Positions 21,725-32,562 of a stretch of 64,000 nt of DNA are shown one piece after another. The notes below the pieces were generated by a model. That model worked only from the letters and a program-made list of their open reading frames with translations. It was not told the DNA's origin and did no database searches. Each line of letters opens with the position of its first letter. Position 1 is the first letter of the stretch. This stretch comes from Porites lutea (taxonomy: Eukaryota; Cnidaria; Anthozoa; Scleractinia; Poritidae): the NCBI RefSeq assembly GCF_958299795.1, contig NC_133205.1, positions 9,475,015 through 9,539,014 on the forward strand, in the 5' to 3' direction. Position numbers and translations under genes: made by a program.

Positions 21725-24330
21725 TTTTCTGGGCTTATAATTCAAGCTCTCTCTTGCCAGCTCTTAATTCTACTTGAATCCACGTTGATATTAAGCGATT
21801 TTTAACTGCAAGTATATTATACTGAAAGCATATTTTATGAAGGCATGTCACCTGTTCTTTAGGGGCAAGTATATTAATCTTGGACTAAAAATCCAAAGGT
21901 GTTATCTTTATCGCTTAGTGACATGAAGTGTAAACAACACGCAAGAGCTTGTTCATTTACGAATAATGAGCTAATAAAGAAATACTGTTCGAGGGCTCCT
22001 TTCCTTTGTCTCTTCTTCTTCATTGTTTCCAATAATGAGATTTCATTTCCAAATATCTCTTAATTTCATCCCTACTAAATTTCTATCTGTTCTTTCTTGG
22101 TGTAAACTTAAAATAAGTAACATTAGGATGCAGATGAAAGATGCTGAAAACGCACATATTAACATAATTAAATTGTCTAACTGATACTGATAGAAACATC
22201 TGTTTAATGCCCTCCCTAGAGCCCCGCAAGGTTATGCGATTGCCTAGTCCCCAGGTTCATTAATCCGCGTGGCCTACGTCACCGATGTATTGACCGGGAA
22301 AGCCTAGGAAGTTCAGGGCGGAAAAACGTAATGAGCATGCGTGAACTTTTTTGCCCAGATCCCCTGGCCGGGTTTGAAAAAATGGCGGGATTTCAAATAT
22401 TTTAGTGCCTAAAAATAAAATGTTTCCCCTCATAACCTGGAAAGAACAGGCAATTTTTCTTCAAAAGTTGCAAGCTGTGGTTATAACCTTGTCGTTACTT
22501 AATTTTCTCGAAGAATACCTCATAGTAAAACGGACTTTAACGACGTTAATTTCCTTGCGTTGTACTGGAAATGTGCATGCGTAGGTCCGATTTTTTTCAA
22601 GATGCATTCACAAAATGTGTTCATATAAGGAAGTTCCTGGATATATAAGGTCCGGAGCTCCACTGTGGACACAAAAACAACATATCTTTCGACAGTGATT
22701 TGCCCAAAAAAATTAACGCTTGCCCACAATGTGTTTGAAGTCACTGAACTTTGTCGTGCTCGAGCTGATATTTTAAAACCCTAGCTCGATCGGACACTCG
22801 TAGTTTCGCAGATCACTAAAATATAAGCAAAATCCTCAATGAAGAAGTTATTGCGTTGATATGTGGGCAGAAAAAAGGTCAATCTTTATCTCGTAAAATC
22901 TTCCCAAAAATCGGTTTCAAAGCAACTATAGTTTTTAAACTTGCTCGTTTCGCGCAGATATATAAATTTTGCTTTGTGTTGTCAAGTTGAACACACATAA
23001 CATCTGTCAAAAACCTACGCGTAAATAGGATTTCCTTCAAACAAAGTTAAAGTTACATTATTTCAAAAACTTCTTGCTGACAATGAAGAAATGAATTTTC
23101 TGTGCGAAAACATCCTACCTAAAGATCTTAAAACCAAAAAATCAGTTGCAACTTGGCAGCCAAGTCATGATTCACCATTTAGCTATTTTCAATAAGCTTA
23201 ACTGGTCCATGCGAGTGTCTTCGTTTAAGCAAATTAAACTCAGCCGATCATTACAAAATACAGAAAATTGCACATAAGGGTTTGTTTTGCTTGCCTCAGG
23301 CAAATCAAGCTGCAGCGATTGTTTACGGGAAAAGAGTCAATTGTTTTGAAGTCACTGCCGGCAGTTGTCGTTCTCTACTTTGAGAGCGAGTGAAAAGGAC
23401 AATTTGCGTACAGAAAGTTATTCTTATAAAGAACAGAAACTTTCACAGTGCACTGGAAAACAAAACTATGTAATGAAAAATGAAAAAAACTCTGACTGTT
23501 ATTACTTGAGCAACAGAAAAATGATCTTGAGTAAGCTTGCTGGCCTTCTATTCCCGAGAAAGTTTAATAACCGCACAAGTTTGTTCACTCTGATGCCTTA
23601 GGACAGCAATATGGTTCTTTGACTGAAGACAAAGATAAAGCTGGTTCTGCAAGGGTAATAAATCTGGGCATGTAAAAAAAGTAGCCATAACTACTAATAA
23701 CAGAATACAAGCGGGTTTGAATTGAACCCGGCGAAATCTGACTCATAAATTAATCGGATGCACAATCAGAAAAATACTCGCCTCTTAAGAAATGTTCAAA
23801 ACCCTTTATTCCACCTCAGACTGACGGAATGATCCGTTTTTCCTTTAACATTGGTTGTTCTGAATCCAAAGTAATTTTCAAGCGACGAAAAAAAAGCAAA
23901 CATGTCAAATAAAAATGCTTTACAGGGAGCAAACGTTCACACCTCGTGCATTTCACTCAGAACTCCAGCAACAAACAAACACAGTTAACCCCTGGTTAAC
24001 ACAAAGAAAAGCCCGCCTTGAGCCTGCGATAAGGGATGCGCAGAAGCTTGCGCAGAACGTTTTTCCGCCCTGAACCTAGGAAGACGCCGGACATGGCAAC
24101 CTCGTCCCCAGGGCGCTTTTTTCTGGCTTTGGAGGTGGGGCAAGATAGTTGTACCTTAGTAAACTACTGTGGGTATTGACTATACATTAACATTTTGCCC
24201 AAACACGGTCACAAAAGAAAAACTGTAGCATGTGTCAGAGGGCACTCGTTTTTGTTTACGAAAAATGTTTCCTTTTGGCGTGAAAGCAAATCCACACGAC
24301 CACACTTAAATGTTTTGCAAGAAAGTGCCA
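21725..24330. repeat. GPCR 3' flank D, copy 3, split by a transposon
   Basis: This is the counterpart of 8995-9057 plus 12641-14260. It preserves the junction that the BEL/Pao element interrupts in copy 0 (GTTGATATTAAGCGA at about 21789) and the short CTT stretch that expanded there. It is itself interrupted at 22312-24074. No gene is supported. Confidence 0.8.
22312..24074. mobile_element. Non-autonomous TIR transposon, 1763 bp, 9-bp target duplication
   Basis: The element begins TTCAGGGCGGAAAAACGT and ends with the exact reverse complement, giving an 18-bp perfect TIR with a weaker match beyond. CCTAGGAAG is duplicated exactly at 22303-22311 and 24075-24083. No transposase-like frame is present. 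The longest frames are under 80 codons. A 9-bp duplication suits Mutator-like elements or the helicase-bearing Academ group. The tips do not match the 10.8-kb element at 51959, so it is not a simple deletion derivative of that one. Confidence 0.85.
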
Positions 24331-25320
24331 GGAGCTCATGGGGCATGGGCTCCTGAAAAAAGTTAATTTCTATTTTATTTTCTCGGAAAAAATTAATTTT
24401 CTGGGGAAAATGCCACTAAAATTCTCAAATAATGCTCAATGCTTTTGCCTCACTAAAATGCTCGAAAAAATGCTAGCATAATGTACAAAAGCCTACTCCC
24501 AAAGCACAAACTCAGCCAAAACGCTAAAAAAATCTTCAATGTTTACTCAAGTTTGGGCTTATGGAAGATAATGTCACAGTTTTTTCAATGACCATGAAAT
24601 TCAGAATCCGGGTAATTAGTTAATCAATTGTGACCCCGAAAAAATTTGCAGGAAAAAAGACGACGAATTTTTAAGAAAATGCTTTTTTCGTGAGAAGAAC
24701 TCTTAAACGCTGACAAACGTCAACAAATAGCTAAAACTATAATTTCTATATGTTTGCTTTGCTCGAAATCGCGCGCATTTACAAGGCCCTAAAGCTTTTT
24801 GCTGACTTGCAAGAACCCATCTGTTATAACGATCCCCAAAATAAAGGGATAAGTCACATAGTTTATTAGGTATAATCGTGTAAAGTTTGCTTATCATTTT
24901 CGCATAAATTATGACCTAAATTTGGAAACCGCTGAATTTCTCGAATTGGGTCTTTGCGATTTTGGTGAAACTCTGTTCAGCGCAAGGCACTACATAATGC
25001 GCACTATGTGTTGCCGAGAGATTTTCACGAAAAAATGCCGGCAACAGCAGATTTTCGACCCAGACCTCAAAGGGGCGTGGCATTATAACCACGTGACATT
25101 TACTCCGATCGCCAAAAATTTTATGTTATATTGTAGATTGATCTATATGTTGTCCCTTCTATGTGTTAGACTTACGATAAAAGTAAAGGTGGGGATACCA
25201 GAGAGCTTCAAAGTAGGATGGTTCCCCCCCCCCAAAAAAAAAAAATGGGTCGAGTCACCTTAAGAAAAGTCAAGCGATTCGGGGATCTTCTGAAACGCTT
25301 CATAGATCTCAAGTTTAGCG
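24331..25320. other. Intergenic, nothing recognised
   Basis: AT-rich, with AAAATGCT-type short repeats around 24400-24480. A 113-codon frame at 24922-25263 ends in a low-complexity C/A run and shows no domain. No gene is called. Confidence 0.4.
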
Positions 25321-25448
25321 TTTGGTTTACGCTGGGCTCAGAATAGCCTGAATTTCATCCGATTACTTCGAGTCGTTATTCAGTAACTAAGGGAAAAAAG
25401 ACTCGAAGTAATCGGATGAAATTCGGACAGGGCTCAGAAAACGAAACC
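25321..25448. mobile_element. Foldback element, about 128 bp
   Basis: Arms of about 45 bp contain TTTCATCCGATTACTTCGAG and its reverse complement, with GGGCTCAGAA further out on both arms. It is non-coding and abuts the start of segmental copy B. Confidence 0.75.
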
Positions 25449-25613
25449 ATGTTTTGGGACACTTACAACTATTTTCAGGTCGACTGCCGGTCAAGGTTGC
25501 AAAACACTAAATGACCGGCAGTCCTATATTCTCAGTAAATTTCACAACTTGAAAAAATCCAACTAAACTGAGAAAACTATCACATTATGTCGAGATCATG
25601 AACCAGCCGTTTA

Positions 25614-25964
25614 CAGGGGCGTAGCCAGGATTTTTCAAAGGGGGGGGTCACAGAGGGTACTCACCAGATCACCATCGCCGACTATATATGGTTTATACCG
25701 CTGCTCTCCCTCGTGTATCAGCGGGCTCAGTCGTATTATCGCGGCATGAAGGCCCACATTAACTAAAGACAAGAGCCGCTGACGAAAATGCTTTACAAGA
25801 AAACAAATTTTAAAAAAGTGGGCTTTTCAACAATGGCTTTTACGGCCAAGATATTGTCATGGCGTTTTCGCCACCTGAATATTGTAGGTTGTTTGCTCAA
25901 AAGAAGGCCTACCAAGGAGGGGTCACGGGCACCCCAGGACCCCCCCCCCCTAACTACGCCCCTG
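25614..25964. mobile_element. MITE, 351 bp, CAGGGGCGTAG ends
   Basis: The ends are CAGGGGCGTAGCCAGGA and a C-rich version of its reverse complement (ACTACGCCCCTG). GTTTA is repeated on both sides. The ends resemble widespread hAT-like MITEs of animals, but the 5-bp duplication seen here is shorter than the 8 bp typical of hAT. No coding content. Confidence 0.75.
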
Positions 25965-26463
25965 GTTTATGGGATTTCTATGTCATGTTTTGGTTGGGCG
26001 CGAGTCTTTTGATGTTCGAGACTATTTTCATGATCTTTTCGTTAGTGGGAAATTCTACTGATTTTTCCCTCGTGATGCACCATTTTGTGTTTAATTTCCC
26101 ACAAAACCGGCTGGTTTGATCAGGATCTCGACATATGATAGTTTGGTTTAGCTGGATTATTTCGACTTGTGACCCACGAGTTATGCCCAACGAATGACCC
26201 ACGGTCCGTTGAACACATCGAACTGGAAAGCAATCAAAATAGTTGACGTTAGAGTTCCCACATCATCAGCCTTAATTTTTCCATAGCTGTCCCATGCATT
26301 CCCCGCGAAAACACGAAAAAATCAGTTTAATTACAATAATCATTTTTGCAAATCTCACCGCTGTCATATTGACCTGCATTTTTTTTCACTTGTCTTTCTA
26401 CTCTTCGTTCTCCTTCCGTCCTGAGAAAAAATAATATAATCTTTCTCCATTGCATCAGAAACA

Positions 26464-26485
26464 CCAGAAACTCATGAGTTTCTGG
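26464..26485. repeat. Perfect 22-bp palindrome, absent from copy A
   Basis: The site reads CCAGAAACTCA followed by its exact reverse complement. Copy A at about 4170 has only the flanking AGAAACACTCAAA. It is a small post-duplication insertion or a templated repair scar. Confidence 0.8.
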
Positions 26486-26691
26486 AAACACTCAAACAAG
26501 ATCGAAGCCGACGATAGCAATTGCGCAGGAATCTATTGTATCGTGATTGGTTGTTTTTCTTTATTTCCGGGTTAGTTTCTTTCCGTTTAAATTGCAGAAA
26601 AAAAAAAAAGAAAACATTCAAATTAGACACAGAATTATAATGCTCCACTGATCGCGACTCGTTCGGACACCAAAAGCAGTAAAGCAAATCA

Positions 26692-27010
26692 ATGGAGAAG
26701 AGCCGCCGCTCAGCAGCTGCAGCGATCTGTACAGTTGTTCTCTTGCTTTTGAGGACATTTTTCACCTTCAAGTTCTTCGTTACCAGCGTCATTTACATTA
26801 TCAGTGCAGGGAGCCGTATCGAGAGATCTGAAACATGCGAAGGCTGGCTGGGACGTGACTTTCGCAGAGAGCTATTGACAGCCTTAATACTTCCTCATCT
26901 ATAGACTGGAAAAATTCCAACTTCAAAAACTTCCGAAAGACTTGGAATGCAGCACGCAAATTTGACATAACTGATGAACAAAATTCAAACTCAGCGAAGC
27001 ATGATTTATA
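26692..27010 (+). pseudogene. Membrane-protein gene copy B1, internally deleted
   Basis: The start and the first 45 or so residues match copies A and B2. About 40 bp are then missing between TTAATACT and TCCTCATCTATAG, and the frame ends. After AACTTCAAAAACTT the sequence jumps to the 3' end of the gene (CCGAAAGACTTGGAATGCAG), which removes about 0.6 kb. The 5' flank is that of copy A, so B1 kept the ancestral promoter while losing the protein. Confidence 0.9.
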
Positions 27011-27052
27011 ATTAAGCAATAAAAACGTTTACCGTGTTTGCAAAGCCTGATG

Positions 27053-27085
<33 letters not shown>

Positions 27086-27623
27086 GTATGCAAACCCGAG
27101 ACGAAGTCGAGGGTTTGCATCACTGTCGAGAATTCTCCCAACCCCTCCCGCGTTTATAGCAGGCTATGCAAACACAGGAAAAAAGTTTTCTTTTGCTTTT
27201 ATAAAATAACTTTCCCGAGAAAAAACTCAAAACTCTTTGTATGGCACTGATTAAAAGAGAAATTCTTACCAGTTGCAAAGTCTTGTCCACGAAGTCTTTC
27301 ACGCTAGGGGGGGACCCCCTGCTTTCACGCGTAATCAGTTCTTGTTTTGCAAAAAGATGCTTTCCAAAGATACGGACTTTTCTCTCTTAAAATGTAAGAT
27401 TAAGGGGAAAAAAATTTACACACCTTCTTTGTAACGATTTTCCAAGTTTCAGCCGACGAAGAAATGGGTAAATAAAGTAAACTTGTCGAGTTTTGAACTT
27501 GAAAACTTTTTCAAATTCGTGCGTGCCTGAAAAGCAAAACACCTAGACGCCACAACCATGTTTACATACTCTCATGCAAATACTCCTCTCAGCCAATCAG
27601 AGCGCGCGTACTATCTCAGTTAT
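27011..27623. mobile_element. Insertion with a long palindrome between B1 and B2
   Basis: The 3' flank of B1 is interrupted after GATTTATAA and resumes with TTTATAAAGTTTAATCC, so TTTATAA is present on both sides. The insert carries a near-perfect palindrome at about 27033-27177 with arms of about 70 bp (GGGTTGGGAGAATTC and its complement; centre GACGAAGTC). The other end has CCAATCAGAGCGCGCG. It is probably a non-autonomous DNA transposon. Its right end now lies within 60 bp of the B2 start codon. Confidence 0.7.
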
Positions 27624-27678
27624 TTTATAAAGTTTAATCCAGACACTCAATCCAATCCAAAAGCAGTAAAGCAAATCA

Positions 27679-28587
27679 ATGGAGAAGAGCCGCCGCTTAG
27701 CAGCTGCAGTGATCTGTACAGTTGTTCTCTTGGTTGTGAGAACATTTTTCACCTTCACGTTCTTCGTTACCAGCGTCATTTGCATTATCAGTGCAGGGAG
27801 TCGTATCGAAAGATGCGAAGGCTGGCTGGGACTTTCGCAGAGAGCTATTGACAGCCTTAATACTACAAGCACCTTCGTGGAGACCACTGTTTCTTGCTTT
27901 CTGATCTTCCTCATCTATAGATGGAAAAATTTCAACTTTAAAAACTTTCTCAGGGCTCTTGTACAACAGGCTCATTTTTGGATGTGGACGGCTTTGTGGT
28001 GTGCGCGTATCATAACAAACGTTCTTATAGATATTATTCCGGGTATTAACGAAAACTATCCTATTCTTGTTGTGCTTGGCGTGTCGTTGCTCTTAGAGTT
28101 CGCTTCGACTACAATGTTAGCTTGTGCTCTTAGCTTCGTGCAACTTTCTACCGTGAGGAATTGGTTTACTGAACATTTTCCGCGTGGAGGAAGAGATGAA
28201 AAGCTGATGATCTTGTATCGAATAACTTTATTCGCTTACGGTTCGCGAATGCTTGCATTATTTTTGTACAATTCATTTTTGGTCGCAAGAGCGATAACTC
28301 GTCAAAGCGAGTTCCATGAATTAGACAGCGTTTTGTTAGCTTTGGATGTTGGCTACAGAGGAAGTTTGGCCATATTTTTCTTTCGCAAATTCTTCGAGTT
28401 TGAAAATACATCAGAGGTCTTCGTCGTAACAACGAAATGTCAGTCAGAAGCTGAGGGTCAGGAGATTGAAACTTGCGGCGAAACTTTCGAAAATCAAGGG
28501 GCGAGGGACATGAAAAGAGAAGAAAAAGGAATCATAGTTGCCAGCGGAAAATCTCCGAAAGACTTGGAATGCACCACGCAAGTTTGA
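27679..28587 (+). CDS. Orphan multi-pass membrane protein, copy B2
   Basis: An intact single-exon paralogue of the 4399-5331 gene, with 302 residues against 310. The eight-residue difference lies in the C-terminal tail after TTK. The same six or so hydrophobic spans and the RIERCEG, FWMWTALW and RKFFEFEN stretches are kept, and differences are scattered substitutions, so it looks maintained. The 5' flank is not ancestral: only about 25 bp before the ATG match copy A, and upstream of that lies B1's 3' flank and a transposon. If it is expressed, its promoter is therefore new. The function is unknown and a membrane location is inferred. Confidence 0.8.
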   Translation: MEKSRRLAAAVICTVVLLVVRTFFTFTFFVTSVICIISAGSRIERCEGWLGLSQRAIDSLNTTSTFVETTVSCFLIFLIYRWKNFNFKNFLRALVQQAHFWMWTALWCARIITNVLIDIIPGINENYPILVVLGVSLLLEFASTTMLACALSFVQLSTVRNWFTEHFPRGGRDEKLMILYRITLFAYGSRMLALFLYNSFLVARAITRQSEFHELDSVLLALDVGYRGSLAIFFFRKFFEFENTSEVFVVTTKCQSEAEGQEIETCGETFENQGARDMKREEKGIIVASGKSPKDLECTTQV

Positions 28588-30400
28588 CATAACTGATGAA
28601 CAAAATGGGTCAAACTCAGCGAAGCATGATTTATAAAGTTTAGGCCAGACACTGTGTAATGATTACTAATGATTTCAAAAATATTGATTTTCTCAATAAC
28701 AGTTACTCTAGCTTCAATATTTTTTCTTAATTAGCTTTATTCTACAACAGGGTAGCATTTCACTGTAACACAATGTTAAGCGAATATAGCTCGTTTTTAA
28801 TTGAAGTACAGTTTTTGAGCGATCACGCGTAGTTTTTTCTGCAAATATATTATAGTTCTTAATTTACTTCCGTAAACAGTCGCTTCGTCTAAAATTTAAA
28901 ATTTCAAAAGTTTGCTGACCTGCAAATTCGGTCTGCTTTTGTTGTAGGTGAAAACTAGGCAATTAGACAGTCCTGCTACGTTCCCAGAAAGCCGCTAGTT
29001 TAGCTTGCAATTCTATTCAAAGCGAATTAAACTACGTGCTAAAAGCCGCCTTGCGGACTTGGCAAACTTTGCTATTTTACTGTCATAGTACTTTTTACTC
29101 CTAAAATAGAATCCACAACAATAACTTTAGCTTAACTTCAAACGAGTTTGTTTGTATATCTATCTAGTTTTTCAACATAAATGTCATTTATTAAATTTGA
29201 GTTTCAGTCCTTGAAGTTGTCATGGGCACGTTTATTGGGACTATCGCTGACCTTGATTGTTAGCTACATTAGAGTTCCTGTTTTGCTCTAAGCTAGAGCT
29301 TCGTGGGTTTAGCTGTCACGCTTACATTGGTTCTCTCTTGCTTGAAATTATTAAGCTTATAGGTTTGTTTATTACACTTTGTTTATTGAAAAAAGCGTTT
29401 GTAATTTTCATGGTCAGCAAGCTTGAACGTACCTACATTCAAGTTATTTAAGTTGTCAACATCTGGTGCAGATAAGTTGGTAGACTGTAGTTGGTCGATT
29501 GGTGGTTGTAGGGTGTGCAGTTAGTAGTTGAGCTGTATTCATTAAGTGATGCTGTAGACAATAATAAGACATATGAGAGTTTCTCAGAAAAGTCAGTTTC
29601 TCAGAATCACCACAAAAGACAGTTCCACCAGACCGAAAAGTATAAACATTGCGTGCTAGCATCCTGACTGAACATAACATTTTTTCAATATTCCCCTGAA
29701 GCACGTTTAGGAAGTGGTACTCAATTTATACTTTCCATTACTTTGCCACAGGGAGGATCTCTAGATTTTAAAAATGAATGACAAGTGATTTACTGAAGTA
29801 AAAACAAGTATAAATAATAGTAAAAAGTTGACGTTTCGGCCTCATCGTAACGCCGCCATGCTTAAGAAAAGAGGTAACATAAATATTATACATTATAATG
29901 TGTACTGTTTGGTATCTCTGTCATTGATTTGACTTGTATACTTCTGATAATACTTCCTTTTATAATAATTAATTGAGGGAGCCTATTTCGTACAAGTTAA
30001 GTGAGTTCCTTGAGCTTCCACGCAATTAACGTTTTAATATTTAAGCACTTCCTGCTTTGTATCGTGGCAAAACAATAAACTTTAAAATGAAACTACAACA
30101 AATTATGCGAAGTAATTTAAATACTTTTACGAGTCTTTAAATTAACATATTAAGGAACTGTCAAAAAGAAGCCATTCAGCCAATTTTTCGGCAAAGTTTA
30201 ACTCAGGTTTAGTAGCCGTGGACAAAAAAGGGAGAGTGAAGAAAAGTCAAAAACAGAAAAAGAAAATCAAGACACAGGCAGATGAATTCAACTGCTCACA
30301 CAATTTATTAAGTTGGCTCCGGATAGGGTTTTTCAGGGTCATGCCCATGAGCAGACCATTATTTGTAGGCAGTCAATTTGGAGGTCACTTGTTGGGCGTC
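28588..30400. repeat. Segmental duplication copy B, 3' part
   Basis: This matches 5332-5904 and then 7284-8622, skipping the A-only insertion, and keeps the uninterrupted site of the 7588 MITE. A lysine-rich 60-odd-codon frame at about 30218 has a longer counterpart at 8332-8691 in copy A. The two frames do not share start or end, so no gene is called. Confidence 0.8.
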
Positions 30401-30775
30401 ATGCTACTGCCGTGTTGAACTCAATTGATCCAATTAAATTCGACTTTAGCACGGTAGTAGTGCGATGTTTGAAACCAAGTCGTGCTACTGCCGTGTAGCA
30501 CGGCAAGCCTTGCCGTGCTACATACACGGCATTAGCTCGACTTGGTTTCAAACGTCGTGCTACCGCCGTGCCGAACTCAATTCATAAATTATAAATACAT
30601 TAGAATATATTTAAAAGTTTGCTAAACCGTTTCTTTATTTTTGTGTTTTGTTTTCGGCAACAGCCGTTCTTTTCGACTGAAACCAAGTCGTGCTAGTGTC
30701 GTGCTGCAGTCGAGCTACAGTCTAGCCAGCTTGGCACGGTAGTAGCACGACGTTCGAAACAGGCCTTAGAATTCT
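30395..30775. mobile_element. Palindromic GTGCTACTGCCGTG repeat element
   Basis: Several direct and inverted copies of CGTGCTACTGCCGTG and TGTTTGAAACCAAGTCG surround a GCACGGCAAG/CTTGCCGTGC hairpin. It replaces the continuing homology with copy A at its left edge. The exact ends and target duplication were not determined. Confidence 0.65.
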
Positions 30776-30825
30776 TACTAGTTCATAACATGAGACTGTA
30801 ATTTACTATCAGGTTAACAAATCTT

Positions 30826-31995
30826 CTATTCATGGACTAAGTTCAGGCATTTTTATTTACGTCAAAAGAGACAGAAAGGGTGGAGTAAAATAAAAGTAAC
30901 TGATCTTACTATCTGATTATTTATACCTATAACGGAGTTTTGTAATACCTGAGAACGGGCATTACATTAAACTTAAAAAGGAAGCAAAAATGTAGGTACA
31001 GAACAGGTTTTATCAATTATGTTCCAAAAGAGGACCGCAGGCGCCTATGGACCTCTTCGGAAGGAAACGCCAGGTAAAATTGAAATTAACGGATGAACTT
31101 CCATTTACACGTCACCTGAATCTTATTCCAGCCGTTTGACATCAAAAGATGAATTAAAGAATTTGTTCAGCTCTTTACTGCTGGGCCTAATGTATGTAGT
31201 CCTTATAAGACTAGTTATATATGTAAATAAATTATTTGTGCACAGTAAATTCGTCTACATGTTCTTGTTGTTGTTGACTTCTGCTATCCGCCTACTCGTA
31301 CTCCCAGGGTGAAACTTTGCGAAGCCTTTCAGTAGCTTCCTTCACATCTCTCTTCCCCATACCACTCTTCAGGTACCGAGCTGCTCACTTGCATACATTG
31401 ATTTCGAGAAAGGTTGTCGGATGAAGTGCACGCGACAAACCCGAAAGGTATTGTGGGTGGTTTTGAGTTCACTGTTCTTCGGAGAAATTTGAATAAGTGG
31501 CACAAGAGGCCATAAACGTATGTTTGCTCATGCTGAAGGAAAGCAAAAGTAGAAGATTCGACATGCAGCTACAGTGCCAGGAACAGCGTATTGATGAGGG
31601 TCCACAATAGGGGTTCTCAAATCCCTCTTTCCCGCATTTTTTTTCTTCGCAATCCCGCGATCCCGCCCTATTTTACGCCTGAATCCCGATCCCGTCCCAT
31701 TTTTTAAAGAGATTTTTTACTTGATTATTAAAATAGACGTTATATAAGACTTGTCAATTTTGATGGTCAAGGTGCTCAACAACACAATGAGCGACCGTAA
31801 CTTTATTTTCTGTTTTGCTTATTTTTTCGTCCGCGCATCGGGCGACATGTTTACTTCGTAATTTTAAGTCCTGTATTTTCGGACAACCTTTCTTGAAATA
31901 GCTGTAGACAATTGATTAAAAACACTGTAGTAGATCCAAGGATCCCCCCTTTTATAGGCCTAACTTTATCACCAGTAGCAGATTCAGATCTATGT
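30826..31995. repeat. Duplicated flank X, copy 2
   Basis: Counterpart of 1815-2345, with extra DNA at about 31400-31900 that includes TCCCG-rich repeat sequence (31620-31700). No gene is supported. Confidence 0.7.
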
Positions 31996-32562
31996 AGGTG
32001 GAGTTCCCACTCATCCAAAGAGGGGGGCCCGGCCTAGAAAATAATTTCTCTTAGCCCTGCGGGCTTCAGGTTGGTTAGCATGTTCCAGGCGTTCAGATTG
32101 TGGGGACAGTGCAAAGAGATGCGACAAGGGAAAACGGCGATTGGGCGGGGTAGGCCCGGGTCCTACACTCTGACTTCGCGTCGCACTCCACTGTCTGAAC
32201 GCCTGGAATAGACTAGGCCTATAAATGAGGTGGGGGGCGCGGGCGGGGTCCTCCCGTTGAGCCACCACTGATCACTCAAACCAAGGGAGAATGAGCTAGG
32301 TCAGATTATTGTTGCTCAATTCTTGCTTATGCTTGCTTAGTCTTGCTTATTCTTGCTATTTCAGATTATTCTTGCCCAAAAACAAAACAGAAAAAGTTAT
32401 TTATTCGTTCTTTTACAAGCTTTTAACAGTACACCCCCTCCCCCTATCCCCCTTACCCTCTAGATCACGTGACTAGCAGCAAATAACGCCTTGCGCTTTA
32501 TACCGTGGAAGCCATATTGGAATTATAATTATTTGCTTATTACACCTCGCTTTGTAGGTAAA
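31996..32562. other. Intergenic and 5' flank of the TMEM35B-like gene
   Basis: A GC-rich stretch (32020-32270) contains an inverted pair TTCCAGGCGTTCAGA / TCTGAACGCCTGGAA, which suggests a small TIR element. TCTTGCTTA-type short repeats follow (32315-32370), then a C-rich tract. The first exon of the next gene begins at 32563. Confidence 0.55.

Larger units (their letters stand above)
25452..26691. repeat. Segmental duplication copy B, 5' part
   Basis: The block starts at the same sequence as 3868 and resumes toward the gene at about 26335 with the stretch holding CTCACCGCTGTCATATTGAC. Between these it is disturbed by an inverted second copy of a 60-70-bp segment (about 26110-26178, reverse complement of about 25533-25610) and by a MITE. 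It leads into the broken gene copy B1. Confidence 0.8.
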
